NCBI GenBank assembly: GCA_030532035.1 | Contig: JAUNLX010000007.1 | Coordinates: 1 to 64,000, forward strand | From: Clostridia bacterium | Lineage (GTDB): Bacteria > Bacillota > Clostridia > Oscillospirales > Acutalibacteraceae | DNA: 64,000 nucleotides | Direction: 5' to 3' | Part shown: one piece after another, positions 41,666 to 53,000 of the stretch | Layout: every line of letters starts with the position of its first letter | How positions within the stretch are numbered: the first letter of the stretch is position 1 | The notes under the pieces: generated by a model | Database searches by the model: none | What the model was told of the DNA's origin: nothing | What the model saw: the letters and a program-made list of their open reading frames with translations, nothing else | Translations under genes and position numbers: made by a program

Positions 41666-42723
41666 CAGATATAAATGAAATATTAAAAATTGCCGTAGAG
41701 AACAAAGCTTCGGATATTTTTATACTTTCAAATCTTCCAATTACATACAAAATAAAGGGACAAATGACTACTTTTGACGATCAGAAACTCAGTAGCACAG
41801 AAATATTGACTTTAATTGAAAAAATTTATACACGGGCAAACAGAACTATTGATAAACTCAAAGAGACCGGAGATGACGATTTTTCCCTTTCTGTTCCAGG
41901 ACTTTCCAGATTTAGAATTAGCACATATAGACAGAGGGGCTCTTATGCAAGTGTCATAAGGCTTGTTTCTTTCAATGTTCCAAATCCAAAAGAAATAAAT
42001 ATACCTGAATCGGTTTTAGAAACAGCAGATTTACAAAAGGGCGTTATAATTGTAACCGGTCCAGCAGGTTCTGGTAAAACAACGACGCTTGCCTGTTTAA
42101 TTGATAGAATAAATAAAAATAGACGAGCTCATATCATTACAGTTGAAGATCCACTCGAATATTTACATAAAAATGATAAATCCATTGTCTCTCAAAGAGA
42201 GATTGAAACTGATACTGCCGATTATTTAACTGCTTTGAGGGCTTGTCTGCGACAATCTCCTGATGTTATATTACTTGGAGAAATGAGAGATTATGAAACA
42301 ATAAAAACTGCTATGACAGCGGCAGAAACAGGACATCTTTTAATATCGACTTTGCATACCTTGGGTTCTGCAAATACCATTGACAGAATAATAGATGTTT
42401 TTCCGCCGACAGCTCAACAGCAGATACGAGTTCAGCTCGCACAAACATTAAAAGTTGTTATATCTCAACAACTTTTGAGAACAAAAGACGGGGGATTAAT
42501 GCCTGTTTTTGAAATTATGAAAGTAAATAACGCAATTGCCAATATGATTAGAGAAGGCAAAACTCATCAAATAGATTCAGTGATTCACACCTCTTCAAAA
42601 GAGGGAATGACGGGAATGGATAATGAAATCTTAGAACTCTATAAAAAGGGAATGATAGATTTTGACGAAGCTGTGAGAACGGCGATAAATCCAGATATGA
42701 TGAAAAAAAGACTGCGTTCATAA
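41662..42723 (+). CDS. pilT: PilT-type twitching/retraction ATPase
   Basis: The 353-residue hexameric ATPase has Walker [10 protein letters not shown] (about 133-141), Asp box [11 protein letters not shown], Walker [14 protein letters not shown] and His box [26 protein letters not shown] and [11 protein letters not shown] are specific to PilT/PilU rather than PilB, although the AIRNL motif reads AIANM. ATG 41662 has GGAGG 6 nt upstream. No PilB/GspE, PilD or PilMNO gene is within the window, so PilT would be the only motor of this locus. Confidence 0.92.
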   Translation: MTDINEILKIAVENKASDIFILSNLPITYKIKGQMTTFDDQKLSSTEILTLIEKIYTRANRTIDKLKETGDDDFSLSVPGLSRFRISTYRQRGSYASVIRLVSFNVPNPKEINIPESVLETADLQKGVIIVTGPAGSGKTTTLACLIDRINKNRRAHIITVEDPLEYLHKNDKSIVSQREIETDTADYLTALRACLRQSPDVILLGEMRDYETIKTAMTAAETGHLLISTLHTLGSANTIDRIIDVFPPTAQQQIRVQLAQTLKVVISQQLLRTKDGGLMPVFEIMKVNNAIANMIREGKTHQIDSVIHTSSKEGMTGMDNEILELYKKGMIDFDEAVRTAINPDMMKKRLRS

Positions 42724-42734
42724 GAGGTGATAAT

Positions 42735-44549
42735 TTGGGATACAACGCAGATAAAATAAGAAATTTTTCAATTATTGCGCATATAGACCATGGAAAATCG
42801 ACTTTGGCGGATAGGCTTTTGGAAAAAACAGATTCCGTAGCCCAGAGAGATATGCGTGAACAGTTGCTTGACAATATGGACTTGGAAAAAGAGAGAGGAA
42901 TTACCATAAAGGCAAGAGCTGTTAAATTAAATTATAAAGCCAAAGACGGCGAAAACTATGAGATGAATTTAATAGATACTCCAGGGCATGTGGACTTCAA
43001 TTATGAAGTTTCACGCTCTCTTGCCGCCTGTGAGGGTGCGCTATTAGTTGTAGATTCAACTCAGGGAATACAGGCTCAAACGCTTGCCAATACTTATCTT
43101 GCACTTGAAAATGATTTAGAGATTATTCCGGTAATCAACAAAATTGATTTACCGTCTGCAAGAACAGAAGATACAATTGAAGAAATTGAAAATGTCATAG
43201 GAATTGAAGCGACGGACGCTCCGTTAATTTCTGCTAAAACAGGCAAAAATATCGAAGATGTATTAGAAGCTGTTGTAAATAAAATCCCGTCGCCGAGCGG
43301 GGTCTTAAAAGCACCGCTCAAAGCACTGGTGTTTGACTCTATGTATGACCCTTATAAAGGCGTTATAGTATATGTCAGAGTTCGTGACGGCGAAATAAAG
43401 AAAAATGACAGAATAAAATTTATGGCGACAGGAGCGGAATTTGATATTGTTGAAATTGGTTATCTTCAAGCAAATTCACTTGAAAAAACAGACTCTCTGA
43501 AAGCTGGAGAAGTAGGATATTTAACAGCTTCTATAAAAAATATTGAGAGTACAAGAGTGGGAGATACGATAACTTTAGCTAATAATCCTGCTAAAGAGCC
43601 TCTGCCTGGTTATAAAGAAGTAAATCCCGCTGTTTTCTGTGGCGTCTATCCGTCTGACGGAGAAGATTATGAAGATTTAAAAGAAACTTTAGAAAAATTA
43701 AAATTAAATGACGCTTCATTATTTTATGAGCCCGAAACTTCTAAAGCATTGGGCTTTGGTTTTAGATGTGGATTTTTAGGACTTTTGCACCTTGAAATCA
43801 CAAAAGAGAGAATAGACAGAGAATACGATATAGGACTTATAACGACTGTTCCGAGTGTTATTTATAAAATAGAACTTACAAATGGGGAACTTCTGAATAT
43901 TGATAACCCTTGCGATTGGCCTGATACTTCTGTTATCAAGAGAACTCAAGAACCTATTTCAGATATTCATATATATACACCGCCTGAATATATCGGAACT
44001 GTTATGGGACTTTGTCAAGATAGGCGTGGAGAATATATCGGAATGACTTATCTGACAAAAGAGAGAGTCGACATAAATTACAAAATGCCCTTGAATGAAA
44101 TAATTTTTGACTTCTTTGACGCACTGAAATCTGCAACAAGAGGTTATGCTTCTTTTGATTATGAAAATGCAGGATATAGAGAATCTAAACTTGTAAAATT
44201 AGATGTTTTACTTAATTCTGAAGTCATAGACGCACTTTCCTTTGTTGCGCACGAGAGCAAGGCTCAGACTATTGCTCGAAAAACTGCAATAAAATTGAAA
44301 AAACATATACCAAGACAGATGTTTGAAGTACCTGTTCAGGTTGCAATTGGTTCTAAAATTATTGCCAGAGAAACCGTAAAAGCCATGAGAAAAGATGTTT
44401 TATCAAAGTGCTATGGTGGAGATATAACGAGAAAAAGAAAGCTCCTTGAAAAGCAAAAAGAGGGTAAAAAGAGAATGAAAAAATTTGGCAATATCGAAAT
44501 TCCACAGGAGGCTTTTCTCTCAATTTTGAAATTAGATGATGATGAATAG
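42735..44549 (+). CDS. lepA: Elongation factor 4
   Basis: The 604-residue GTPase has G1 [14 protein letters not shown]2 ERGITIKA, G3 DTPGHVDF and G4 NKIDLPSA. The LepA-specific C-terminal domain ends in [20 protein letters not shown]. It acts on the ribosome in back-translocation or 30S maturation. TTG is the start, with AGAGGTGA upstream. The gene begins 11 nt after pilT and may be cotranscribed with the pilus locus. It overlaps hemW by 14 nt. Confidence 0.96.
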   Translation: MGYNADKIRNFSIIAHIDHGKSTLADRLLEKTDSVAQRDMREQLLDNMDLEKERGITIKARAVKLNYKAKDGENYEMNLIDTPGHVDFNYEVSRSLAACEGALLVVDSTQGIQAQTLANTYLALENDLEIIPVINKIDLPSARTEDTIEEIENVIGIEATDAPLISAKTGKNIEDVLEAVVNKIPSPSGVLKAPLKALVFDSMYDPYKGVIVYVRVRDGEIKKNDRIKFMATGAEFDIVEIGYLQANSLEKTDSLKAGEVGYLTASIKNIESTRVGDTITLANNPAKEPLPGYKEVNPAVFCGVYPSDGEDYEDLKETLEKLKLNDASLFYEPETSKALGFGFRCGFLGLLHLEITKERIDREYDIGLITTVPSVIYKIELTNGELLNIDNPCDWPDTSVIKRTQEPISDIHIYTPPEYIGTVMGLCQDRRGEYIGMTYLTKERVDINYKMPLNEIIFDFFDALKSATRGYASFDYENAGYRESKLVKLDVLLNSEVIDALSFVAHESKAQTIARKTAIKLKKHIPRQMFEVPVQVAIGSKIIARETVKAMRKDVLSKCYGGDITRKRKLLEKQKEGKKRMKKFGNIEIPQEAFLSILKLDDDE

Positions 44550-45597
44550 AGGACTCTATATTCATGTTCCCTTTTGTGAATCAAAATGCTCTTATTGTAA
44601 TTTTTATTCGCTTTATGGAGAACAAAAAAAGCAAAAATCTGAATTTACAAAAAAGATTATCTCCGATTTACAAAGCAATAAAAATAAAGTCGCAAAGACG
44701 CTTTATATAGGTGGCGGAAGCCCAGGCTCTCTGCCTTATAAAGATTTGCAAAATATAATTAAAACGGCGACAGAAAGTTATAAAATTTCTGGAGAAAAGA
44801 CGATTGAACTCAATCCCGTAGAGGTAAATGAAAATCTTTCAAAAGCTTTGAAACAAGTTGATATAAATAGAATTTCTTTAGGAGTTCAAACTTTTAATCC
44901 TGAATTTAGAACAGTTTTAGGAAGAAAGGGAGATAGTACTTATATTTTTAATGCTGTCTCTATTTTGAAAAAAATTGTCACTAAAAATATATCAGCCGAT
45001 TTAATTATTGGACTACCCAATCAAACTCTTGCTGATTTACAGGCAGATTTGAATATGATGAAAGCTTTAGATATACCTCATATAAGTGTTTATATTTTGA
45101 AAATAGAACCTAAAACTGCTTTTTATAAAATGAGAAAAACTCTAAATTTTCCAAATGACGATGAAATTGCAGATATGTATCTGAAAACGGTTTCTTTTTT
45201 TGATAAGATAAATTTGAAACAGTATGAAATAGCAAATTTTGCAAAAAACGGTTATGAATCAAAACATAATTTGAATTATTGGTTAGGTGGGGAATATTAC
45301 GCTTTAGGACCCTCTGCTCACTTTTATGTAAACGGAAAGAGATATTTTTATTCAGATAATCTCAAAGACTATCTTGACGATAAACCACCTATTTTTGACT
45401 GTGATGGTGGTGGAGAAGAAGAAAAATTAATGCTTAATTTGAGACTGAAAAGAGGAATTTCACTTAATCAAGCAGAGAAATATAAAGAAAAAATTGACGA
45501 TATGCGTGAATTTTTTGAAATAAGAAATAACCGAGTTTGTCTCAATTCTAAAGGTTTTTTGATTTCTAATTCTATAATTTCTGAACTTCTAAGTTGA
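44536..45597 (+). CDS. hemW: Radical SAM heme chaperone HemW-like protein
   Basis: The 353-residue radical SAM protein has the CxxxCxxC cluster site in [15 protein letters not shown], the SAM-binding [20 protein letters not shown] and a HemW C-terminal domain. The region corresponding to GxxNYW reads [17 protein letters not shown]. It is often misannotated as coproporphyrinogen III oxidase. Three ATGs in a row overlap the lepA end; no good ribosome binding site is close, so translation may be coupled. Confidence 0.9.
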   Translation: MMMNRGLYIHVPFCESKCSYCNFYSLYGEQKKQKSEFTKKIISDLQSNKNKVAKTLYIGGGSPGSLPYKDLQNIIKTATESYKISGEKTIELNPVEVNENLSKALKQVDINRISLGVQTFNPEFRTVLGRKGDSTYIFNAVSILKKIVTKNISADLIIGLPNQTLADLQADLNMMKALDIPHISVYILKIEPKTAFYKMRKTLNFPNDDEIADMYLKTVSFFDKINLKQYEIANFAKNGYESKHNLNYWLGGEYYALGPSAHFYVNGKRYFYSDNLKDYLDDKPPIFDCDGGGEEEKLMLNLRLKRGISLNQAEKYKEKIDDMREFFEIRNNRVCLNSKGFLISNSIISELLS

Positions 45598-45611
45598 AAG
45601 ATCTCATATAT

Positions 45612-45640
45612 TTGACCTTTTCTTTTTGCGATAATATAAT
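45612..45640 (+). promoter_or_regulatory. Promoter of the pyridoxamine kinase gene
   Basis: TTGACC (45612-45617), 17-bp spacer, TATAAT (45635-45640). The roughly 46-nt leader contains no Shine-Dalgarno-like sequence. Confidence 0.8.
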
Positions 45641-45692
45641 TACTGAGATTTTCTAAAATAATTATCTAAAATATATAAGTAGATTATTAGAA

Positions 45693-46562
45693 ATGTCATC
45701 TGAAAAATTTAATTTACCCCAAATAAACAAAAATGATCAGTCGAGAATTGCTGCAATTCACGATCTTTGCGGATATGGAAATTGTTCGTTGGCAATAGTA
45801 ATGCCGATTGTGTCTTGTGCCGGAGTCGACGTTTTGCCGATTCCAACATCTTTGGTTTCTGCTCAGACAAATTTATCGCCGTTTGCTTTTTTAGATACAA
45901 CTTCATTTTTGCCAGAATACTTAAGCACATGGCAAGAGTTAAATATAAAAGTTGACGGTGTTTATACTGGATTTTTAGGTTCATCTGAACAGATTAGTCT
46001 GATTAAAGATTATTTTGAAAAAAATCCCAAAGCTTATAGAATAATTGACCCTGTTATGGGAGACCATGGAAAAGCTTATCCGACATATACTGAAGAAATG
46101 TGTGAAGCAATGAAAGAACTTGTTCCATATGCAGATGTACTTGTTCCAAATACTACGGAAGCGTCAATTCTTTTGGGAATAGATTATCCAGGGGATGAGT
46201 TATCAAAAGAGCAAACTAAAGAAATTGTTGACGCACTTATGGATATGGGCGCAAAATCAGTTGTTCTCAAGGGCATAAGGCGTGGAGATGCTATATACAA
46301 CGCAGTCGGAGCAAAGGATATGGAATATTGTGAAGTCTCAAATCCTATACATAAAACTGCCTTACATGGAACTGGAGATTTATTTGCCTCTGCTTTGACC
46401 GCTGGACTTTATAGTGGACACAGTTTGAAAGATTCAGCCGATTTTGCTGGAAATTTTGTCTATGATTGCATTGAATATTCAGTAAACTTAGATGGACATT
46501 TAATGCGCGGCGTTAGCTTTGAGCCTCTAATGAACAAAGTTATAGAGTTTTGTAATAGTTAA
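45693..46562 (+). CDS. Pyridoxamine/pyridoxal kinase
   Basis: The 289-residue ribokinase-fold enzyme phosphorylates B6 vitamers in salvage. RIAAIHDLCGYGNCSLAIVMP, ALPTxLVS-like IPTSLVSAQT, IDPVMGDHGK, LVPNTTEASILLG and the anion-hole HGTGDLFASAL fit the PdxK/PdxY group. Promoter and terminator frame it as a single-gene unit. The start lacks a recognisable ribosome binding site. Confidence 0.88.
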   Translation: MSSEKFNLPQINKNDQSRIAAIHDLCGYGNCSLAIVMPIVSCAGVDVLPIPTSLVSAQTNLSPFAFLDTTSFLPEYLSTWQELNIKVDGVYTGFLGSSEQISLIKDYFEKNPKAYRIIDPVMGDHGKAYPTYTEEMCEAMKELVPYADVLVPNTTEASILLGIDYPGDELSKEQTKEIVDALMDMGAKSVVLKGIRRGDAIYNAVGAKDMEYCEVSNPIHKTALHGTGDLFASALTAGLYSGHSLKDSADFAGNFVYDCIEYSVNLDGHLMRGVSFEPLMNKVIEFCNS

Positions 46563-46577
46563 ATATTAAATAAAAAT

Positions 46578-46613
46578 TTCCCTTTTTACTGTTAATAGTA
46601 AAAAGGGAATTTT
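46578..46613. terminator. Bidirectional terminator between pyridoxamine kinase and ndk
   Basis: TTCCCTTTTTACT (46578-46590) pairs perfectly with AGTAAAAAGGGAA (46597-46609), with an A-run before and a T-run after, so it works on both strands for these convergent genes. Confidence 0.9.
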
Positions 46614-46628
46614 ATTATAATTTTAGTT

Positions 46629-47027
46629 TTAATCTAAAAATCTCTTTAATTCTATTTCTGCATTTTCTACACTATCAGATCCATGAATTACATTCGCTTC
46701 CGTCGATAATGCAAAATCTCCACGAATTGTTCCCGGTTCTGCATTTTCAAATTTTGTAGCTCCCATAAGTTTTCTTATTCCCAAAACCACATTTTCGCCC
46801 TCTACTTTCATCAAGAGAACGGGTCCAGAAGTCATATATTCTAAAACTTGTGGGAAAAACGGCTTATCTACTATGTGAGCATAGTGTTCTCTTAGCAAAT
46901 CTTCCGTCAATAGGGCACTTTTATATTGTGTAATTTTATATCCTTTACTTTCAATTCTACTTATTATTTGACCGACAAGATGTCTCTGGAGAGCATCCGG
47001 TTTAAGCATAACAAATGTTTTTTCCAT
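46629..47027 (-). CDS. ndk: Nucleoside diphosphate kinase
   Basis: The 132-residue enzyme balances NTP pools. MLKPDALQRHLVGQI, GPVLLMKVEG, the phospho-His about 115 in NVIHGSDSVENAE and TIRGDFA are standard. Length is slightly below 140. The start at 47027 is preferred since GGAGG lies 6 nt upstream; an in-frame ATG 12 nt earlier overlaps that site. Confidence 0.96.
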   Translation of the reverse strand: MEKTFVMLKPDALQRHLVGQIISRIESKGYKITQYKSALLTEDLLREHYAHIVDKPFFPQVLEYMTSGPVLLMKVEGENVVLGIRKLMGATKFENAEPGTIRGDFALSTEANVIHGSDSVENAEIELKRFLD

Positions 47028-47057
47028 TAGTTCCTCCATTTAATTTAATCCTAAAAA

Positions 47058-47086
47058 GTATAATATAAAAAAGCATATAATTTCAA
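47058..47086 (-). promoter_or_regulatory. Possible ndk promoter
   Basis: On the minus strand TTGAAA (plus 47081-47086) with TTATAC 17 bp away (plus 47058-47063) or TATTAT at 15 bp. The -35 overlaps the end of the upstream flavoprotein gene. Confidence 0.4.
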
Positions 47087-48687
47087 GTCCAAACAGGGTC
47101 TGTAATGATTATTTCTGCCGCTTTTATACCTTCCACTGCAGAGCTTGTTATTCCTCCGCTGTGTCCCGAGCCCTCGCCAATAGGATATAGACCCTTGATT
47201 TCCTCAATTTGCATATATTCATTTCTTACAACTCTGACTGGACATGAAGATCTCGTTTCGGGAGCTGTTAAAACTGCATCAGGTAAGTCAAATCCCTTTA
47301 ATTTTTTTGCCATCAGTGGAACTGATTTTTTTATCATATCAGTTACGAAATTGGGAAGAATATTATTTATATCTACAAATGAAGTACCATTTTTGCAACT
47401 CGGTTCTACACTCTTGAATTTTGTTGATTTTCGATTTTCAAAAAAATCAGAGAGCACCTGACAGGGAGGGGAGTAAGTTTTGCCAGCTTCTATAAATGCT
47501 TTTGATTCTATTTGACTTTGTAAATCAAAGCCCGATAAAACATCAGAAGTCGGAAATTTATCGGGGTCTATTCCAACAAGTAGAGCGGAATTAGAATTTT
47601 CAGCATTTCGAGCATAATTGCTCATACCATTTACAGAAATCCTACCTTTTTCACTTGAAGAAACGACCACTTCTCCGCCAGGGCACATACAAAAAGTGTA
47701 GAGCCCTCGCTGGTGCTTAGAATGGCAAGACAATTTATAACTTGCACTTTCCAAAGCGCTATGATTATAAAATTTACCATATTGAGAGCGATTTATCATT
47801 TCTCTTTTGTGCTCAATACGAAGCCCAATTGAAAAAGGCTTTTGCATTAAATTAACATTATATTTTTTGAGCATAGTAAATATATCAATTGCACTATGTC
47901 CAGTCGCCAAAACACAGGTATCTGTTTCAATATCAAAAACTTCTCCATTTGATAAAACTTTTACTCCATAAATTTGCTCATTTGCGACAATTAAATCAAT
48001 GACTTTTGTTTGAAAAAGAATTTCTCCGCCCAAGTTTATTATTTCTTTTCTGAAATTTTTAACTGTTTTGCGAAGTCGATCAGTTCCTATGTGGGGTGTG
48101 TATGAGTAAGCAACTTCTTTTTGTGCTCCCAATTCAACAAAGGTATCAATTACATGTCTTACTCTCTTGTCTTTTATACCTGTATTGAGTTTTCCGTCAG
48201 AAAAGGTGCCAGCTCCACCCTCGCCGTAGCATATATTAGATTCTTCATTTAGATTGTGTTTTGTTTGAAAAAGTTTCACATCTAAAATTCGCTCTTCAAC
48301 TTTTTTGCCTCGCTCAACGACAATCGGTTTTAGCCCTTGTCTTGCAAGCATTAAAGCAGCAAACATTCCTGCGGGACCGAAACCGACAACCACAGGTCTT
48401 TTCAAAGACTTGCGTTTTAATTCAGGTAAAACATATTTTTCATCTTTATTTTTGAAAATTTTAGGATTTTTATTTTTAGACAAAACTCTGTCTTCGTCTA
48501 TCTGAAGTTGTACATCCACATTGTATATAAAAAAAATATTTTCTTTATCTCTGGAATCTACGGATTTTTTTATTATTGAAATTGAAGAAATATCTTTTTT
48601 TGCAATAGACAATTTCTTTGCCGCTTTATTTATTAAATTTTCTTCTGATTCGTCTAAAGACAATTTTATTTCATTTATTCTAATCAT
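47083..48687 (-). CDS. Uncharacterised FAD-dependent dehydrogenase (COG2509-like)
   Basis: The 534-residue flavoprotein has an N-terminal alpha/beta domain of about 90 residues, then the FAD dinucleotide fold VVVGFGPAGMFAALMLA (about 100), EGGAGTFSDGKLNTG, VLATGHSA and a C-terminal FAD motif GLYPIGEGSGHSGGI. The family is widespread in Firmicutes; its substrate is unknown. It overlaps the upstream flavoprotein gene by 8 nt. Confidence 0.88.
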   Translation of the reverse strand: MIRINEIKLSLDESEENLINKAAKKLSIAKKDISSISIIKKSVDSRDKENIFFIYNVDVQLQIDEDRVLSKNKNPKIFKNKDEKYVLPELKRKSLKRPVVVGFGPAGMFAALMLARQGLKPIVVERGKKVEERILDVKLFQTKHNLNEESNICYGEGGAGTFSDGKLNTGIKDKRVRHVIDTFVELGAQKEVAYSYTPHIGTDRLRKTVKNFRKEIINLGGEILFQTKVIDLIVANEQIYGVKVLSNGEVFDIETDTCVLATGHSAIDIFTMLKKYNVNLMQKPFSIGLRIEHKREMINRSQYGKFYNHSALESASYKLSCHSKHQRGLYTFCMCPGGEVVVSSSEKGRISVNGMSNYARNAENSNSALLVGIDPDKFPTSDVLSGFDLQSQIESKAFIEAGKTYSPPCQVLSDFFENRKSTKFKSVEPSCKNGTSFVDINNILPNFVTDMIKKSVPLMAKKLKGFDLPDAVLTAPETRSSCPVRVVRNEYMQIEEIKGLYPIGEGSGHSGGITSSAVEGIKAAEIIITDPVWT

Positions 48688-49858
48688 ATCTGTTTTTTAT
48701 TCCCTCTGCTGCAGCTTTTGCACTCGAAAAAGCAAATTGTAAATTGTATCCGCCACACATTCCATTTACATCTAAAAGCTCTCCAATTACGAAAATTTTA
48801 TTATTCGATTTAAGTGAAAAATCATCATTTATTTCACTTAAATCAATTCCACCTTTCGAGCATTGTGCAGATTTAAAATCATTTAATTTGCCTATCGTAA
48901 ATTCTTTAGATTTTAATATTTTTATAAGATTTTCAATTTCACTGTCGCTTAAATCTGAAATTTGTCTGTCTTTACATTTTATTTTAGCTTGCTTAGATAA
49001 AAACATTCCCAATCGATGATGTACCAATGAATCTAAGAGAGAAAAAAGAGAAAGCTTGGCAAAATCTTTTTTTATTTCATATAAAATTTTTCTTAAATTA
49101 TTTTCTTCAGTAAATGGGAAAAAATCTAAAAAGATTTTAGCCTTTTTTATATTTTTCTCTGTTATGAAATGAGAAATTTGCAAAATTGGTATTCCTGACA
49201 AGCCATTTTTGTTAAATTGTATCTGACCAATTTCAGTATAAATTTCTTTTCTGTCAATATACAAAGATGCTTTTGCGGTTGTCCTTATACCACTTATATT
49301 TTCAAAATTTTCGTTTTCAACTGAAATTCCAGTCAAAGAGGGGAAAGCAGGATTTATTTTCAGACCCTCACATAATTTATATGCGTCTTTTGAGCCCATT
49401 GTCCCAGCATTTGAGCCAGTAGCCAGTACAATATAATCAAAATTATATCCAGTTAAATTTTCAATATTTGTATCAGTTATAATTTTAATGTTATTGGCCT
49501 CACAGGCATTTTTTAGTGTACGCACGACAGTTTCAGAGCTTTCCGTCGCGGGATAAACTCTGGAATCTTCTACAGTTAATGGCAAATGCAAATCGTTATA
49601 AAAATTTATAAGAACAGCTAAACCATATTTTTTGAGAGCATTTGCGATTATAAAATTATCTGTATTATAAAATTTAATATCTGTATTTTCGTTAGAAAGA
49701 TTACATCTTCCGTTTCCGCTGGCCTTTACTTTTTTTAAAGGTCTTTCGTTTTTTTCGAAAATTGTAATTTTCGATTGTGGAAGACTTTTTTTACAATTTA
49801 ACGCAAAATAAATTCCCGAAGCGCCGCCACCAATTACGGCAATATTTAACTTTTTCAT
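48680..49858 (-). CDS. HI0933/BaiN-like NAD(P)/FAD-dependent oxidoreductase
   Basis: The 392-residue flavoprotein has the FAD motif IAVIGGGASGIYFAL, KKVKASGNGRCNLSN, VLATGS and the C-terminal IGELLDVNGMCGGYNLQFA. Relatives include the bile-acid enzyme BaiN and many of unknown role; assigning bile-acid chemistry here is not justified. The -10 box TATAAT ends 6 nt before the ATG and no ribosome binding site is present, so the mRNA is probably leaderless. Confidence 0.88.
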   Translation of the reverse strand: MKKLNIAVIGGGASGIYFALNCKKSLPQSKITIFEKNERPLKKVKASGNGRCNLSNENTDIKFYNTDNFIIANALKKYGLAVLINFYNDLHLPLTVEDSRVYPATESSETVVRTLKNACEANNIKIITDTNIENLTGYNFDYIVLATGSNAGTMGSKDAYKLCEGLKINPAFPSLTGISVENENFENISGIRTTAKASLYIDRKEIYTEIGQIQFNKNGLSGIPILQISHFITEKNIKKAKIFLDFFPFTEENNLRKILYEIKKDFAKLSLFSLLDSLVHHRLGMFLSKQAKIKCKDRQISDLSDSEIENLIKILKSKEFTIGKLNDFKSAQCSKGGIDLSEINDDFSLKSNNKIFVIGELLDVNGMCGGYNLQFAFSSAKAAAEGIKNRYD

Positions 49859-49864
49859 ATGGAT

Positions 49865-49892
49865 ATTATATTACAAATAAGAAAAATGTAAA
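49865..49892 (-). promoter_or_regulatory. Promoter of the flavoprotein pair, ATG at +1
   Basis: On the minus strand TTTACA (plus 49887-49892), 16-bp spacer, TATAAT (plus 49865-49870), then six bases and the ATG. It lies back to back with the rpoB promoter, 16 bp apart. Confidence 0.65.
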
Positions 49893-49908
49893 TTTCTAAA
49901 ACTTTTTC

Positions 49909-49937
49909 TTGACTTTAGCTCTTTGTCTATATACAAT
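49909..49937 (+). promoter_or_regulatory. rpoBC promoter
   Basis: TTGACT (49909-49914), 17-bp spacer, TACAAT (49932-49937). It leaves a leader of about 128 nt before rpoB with no clear terminator or ribosomal-protein binding motif. Confidence 0.75.
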
Positions 49938-50071
49938 ATATACTTGCATTATAGTGGGTAAGTGTTTCTGTGCGACCTTTTAAAAAGAGACCAAAACCCT
50001 TGAAAGTTAACAGAAAATCAAGTGAAAGCCACGAGATTTTGTCGTATTTTTTGAACGGAGTGATAGCGTAT

Positions 50072-53000
50072 ATGGTAAATGTTAAGCCGGTAAAATTAGG
50101 TAATAACCAAAGAATGAGCTTTGCAAAGCTTGAACAAGTTATGGAAATGCCTAATCTTATTGATATTCAAAAGGACTCATATAAGTGGTTCTTGGAAAAA
50201 GGACTGAAAGAAGTTCTCCGAGATATGTCCGAAATCACAGATTTTACGGGAAATTTAGTTCTTGAAATTCTTGATTATCGAATGGACGGAGAACCAAAAT
50301 ACTCGGTAAAAGAGTGTAAAGAAAGAGATGCGACATATTCACAACCGCTTCACTTAAAGGTTAGACTTACAAATAAAGAAACTGGAGAAATTAAAAGTTC
50401 GGAAGTCTATATGGGAGAATTTCCGAAAATGACTAACAACGGTACCTTTATAATAAATGGTGCTGAAAGAGTAATTGTTTCTCAATTAGTTAGATCTCCT
50501 GGTGTATATTATGGAATAGATAGAGATAAGACAGGTAAAAAGCTTTTCTCCACAACAATTATTCCAAACCGAGGTGCTTGGCTTGAATATGAAACCGACC
50601 AAAATGATATTTTCCAAGTACGCATAGATAAAAATAAAAAAATACCGATAACAACATTTATAAGAGCTCTCGGCTTGTCAAGCGACGAAGAAATTTTAGA
50701 ATTTTTCGGCGAAGACGAGAGAATTTTAACGACTTTGAAAAAAGATACAACTAAAAATTCTGAAGAAGCCTTACTTGAAATTTATAAAAAGCTCCGACCC
50801 GGAGAACCGCCAACTCTTGAACCAGCACAACAACATATAGAAAATCTTTTCTTTGACTCAAGAAGATATGATTTATCCAGAGTTGGAAGATACAAATACA
50901 ACAAAAAATTAGACCTCGCTACAAGAATTAAAAATCAAGAACTTGCAAGACCGATTATTGATTCTATTACGGGCGAAGTTTTGGCGGAAGCTGGCGAGAT
51001 TATTTCAGCAGAAAAAGCCAGAGAAGTTGAACAAATGGGCGTAACTGTCGCATATGTAAAGACAGATGAAACAGAAGTTAAAGTTGTTTCAAATGGCACA
51101 GTCGACATAAAGCCATATATTCCATATATTGATGAAGAATATCTTGAAGAAATCGGCGTCAATGAAAAAGTGCAGTTTAGAGTTTTGAGAGAAATTTTAG
51201 ACGAAGTTTTGGACGACGAAAAGAAGATGAAGGAAGTTCTCAGGGAAAAAGCTCATGAGCTCGTTCCAAATCACATAACTATTGATGACATCTTTGCTTC
51301 AATTAATTATCTAAATTGTATTGCACACAATATCGGCGTTTCTGATGACATTGACCACTTGGGTAACCGTCGTATTAGATGTGTTGGAGAATTATTGCAA
51401 AATCAATTCAGAATTGGTTGCGCAAGAATGGAAAAGACAATCAAAGACAGAATGAATGTTCAGTCTTCTGAAACAGAAAATATCACACCACAACAATTTA
51501 TAAATATCAAACCCGTTAGTGCGGCAATCAGAGAATTTTTCGGTTCATCTCCACTTTCACAATTTATGGACCAGACAAATCCACTTGCTGAATTAACTCA
51601 TAAGAGAAGACTTTCGGCATTGGGCCCTGGAGGACTTTCCAGAGATCGTGCAGGATTTGAAGTTCGAGATGTTCACTATTCTCATTATGGCAGAATGTGT
51701 CCTATCGAAACCCCCGAAGGTCCAAACATTGGTCTTATATCTTATCTTGCTACATATGCGAGAATAAATAAATATGGATTTATCGAGGCTCCGTTTAGAA
51801 AAGTTAAAGACGGTAAAGTTTTAGATGAATTTGAATATATGACAGCTGACAGAGAGGACGATTTGAATGTCGCTCAGGCAAATGAACCTCTCGATGAAAA
51901 AAATAATTTCATAAATGATCGTGTAACTATTAGATATAAGGACGATTTCAAAGAAGTTTCAGCTCAAGATGTTGATTTTATGGACGTTTCTCCTCAAATG
52001 CTTGTTTCTGCAGCAACGGCAATGATTCCTTTCTTGGAAAATGACGACGCTAACAGAGCTTTGATGGGATCTAACATGCAGCGTCAAGCAGTACCGCTTT
52101 TAAAACCAGAATCTCCAATTGTTGGCACAGGAATGGAATACAAAGTTGCCACAGACTCCGGAGTTGTAGTTTTAGCGAAAAATGACGGTAAAGTTATACA
52201 AGTAGATGCAGAAAGCATAAAAATTAAAACTAAAAACGGAATTGATGATTATGATTTAATCAAATTTATGCGTTCTAACCAAGGAACTTGCATAAATCAG
52301 AGAAGCATTGTTTCCGTAGGTCAAAATGTTAAAAAAGGAGAAGTTATAGCTGACGGTCCGTCGACCGATAAGGGCGAAATTTCTCTTGGTAAAAATGTTC
52401 TCATAGGTTTTATGACTTGGGAAGGTTATAACTATGAAGACGCCGTTTTACTCAATGAAAAATTAGTTAGAGATGATGTTTTCACTTCTATTCATATCGA
52501 AAAATATGAAGTTGAAGCCAGAGATACAAAACTCGGACCCGAAGAAATAACAAGAGATATTCCGAATGTCGGCGACGACGCTTTCCACGATTTAAATGAC
52601 GAGGGAATTATAAGAGTTGGTGCAGAAGTTCATTCTGGAGATATTTTAGTTGGAAAAGTTACTCCAAAAGGAGAAACAGAGCTGACACCAGAAGAAAGAC
52701 TTTTGCGTGCAATTTTCGGTGAAAAAGCGAGAGAAGTTAGAGATACTTCTTTGAGAGTTCCGCATGGCGAATATGGAATTGTCGCAAATGTAGAAGTTTT
52801 CACAAGAGAAAATAGCGATGAACTCAGCCCGGGCGTAAACAAAGTAGTTAGATGTTATATTGCTCAAAAGCGTAAAATTCAAGTTGGAGATAAGATGGCA
52901 GGACGCCATGGAAATAAAGGCGTTGTTTCCAGAGTTTTACCACAGGAAGATATGCCATTCTTGCCTGACGGAACTCCACTCGATATAGTTTTGAATCCAC

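Noticed and set aside
49970-50071. GTG-started N-terminal extension of RpoB
   Set aside because: The basic 34-residue extension has no counterpart in the family; 50072 gives the conserved N-terminus.
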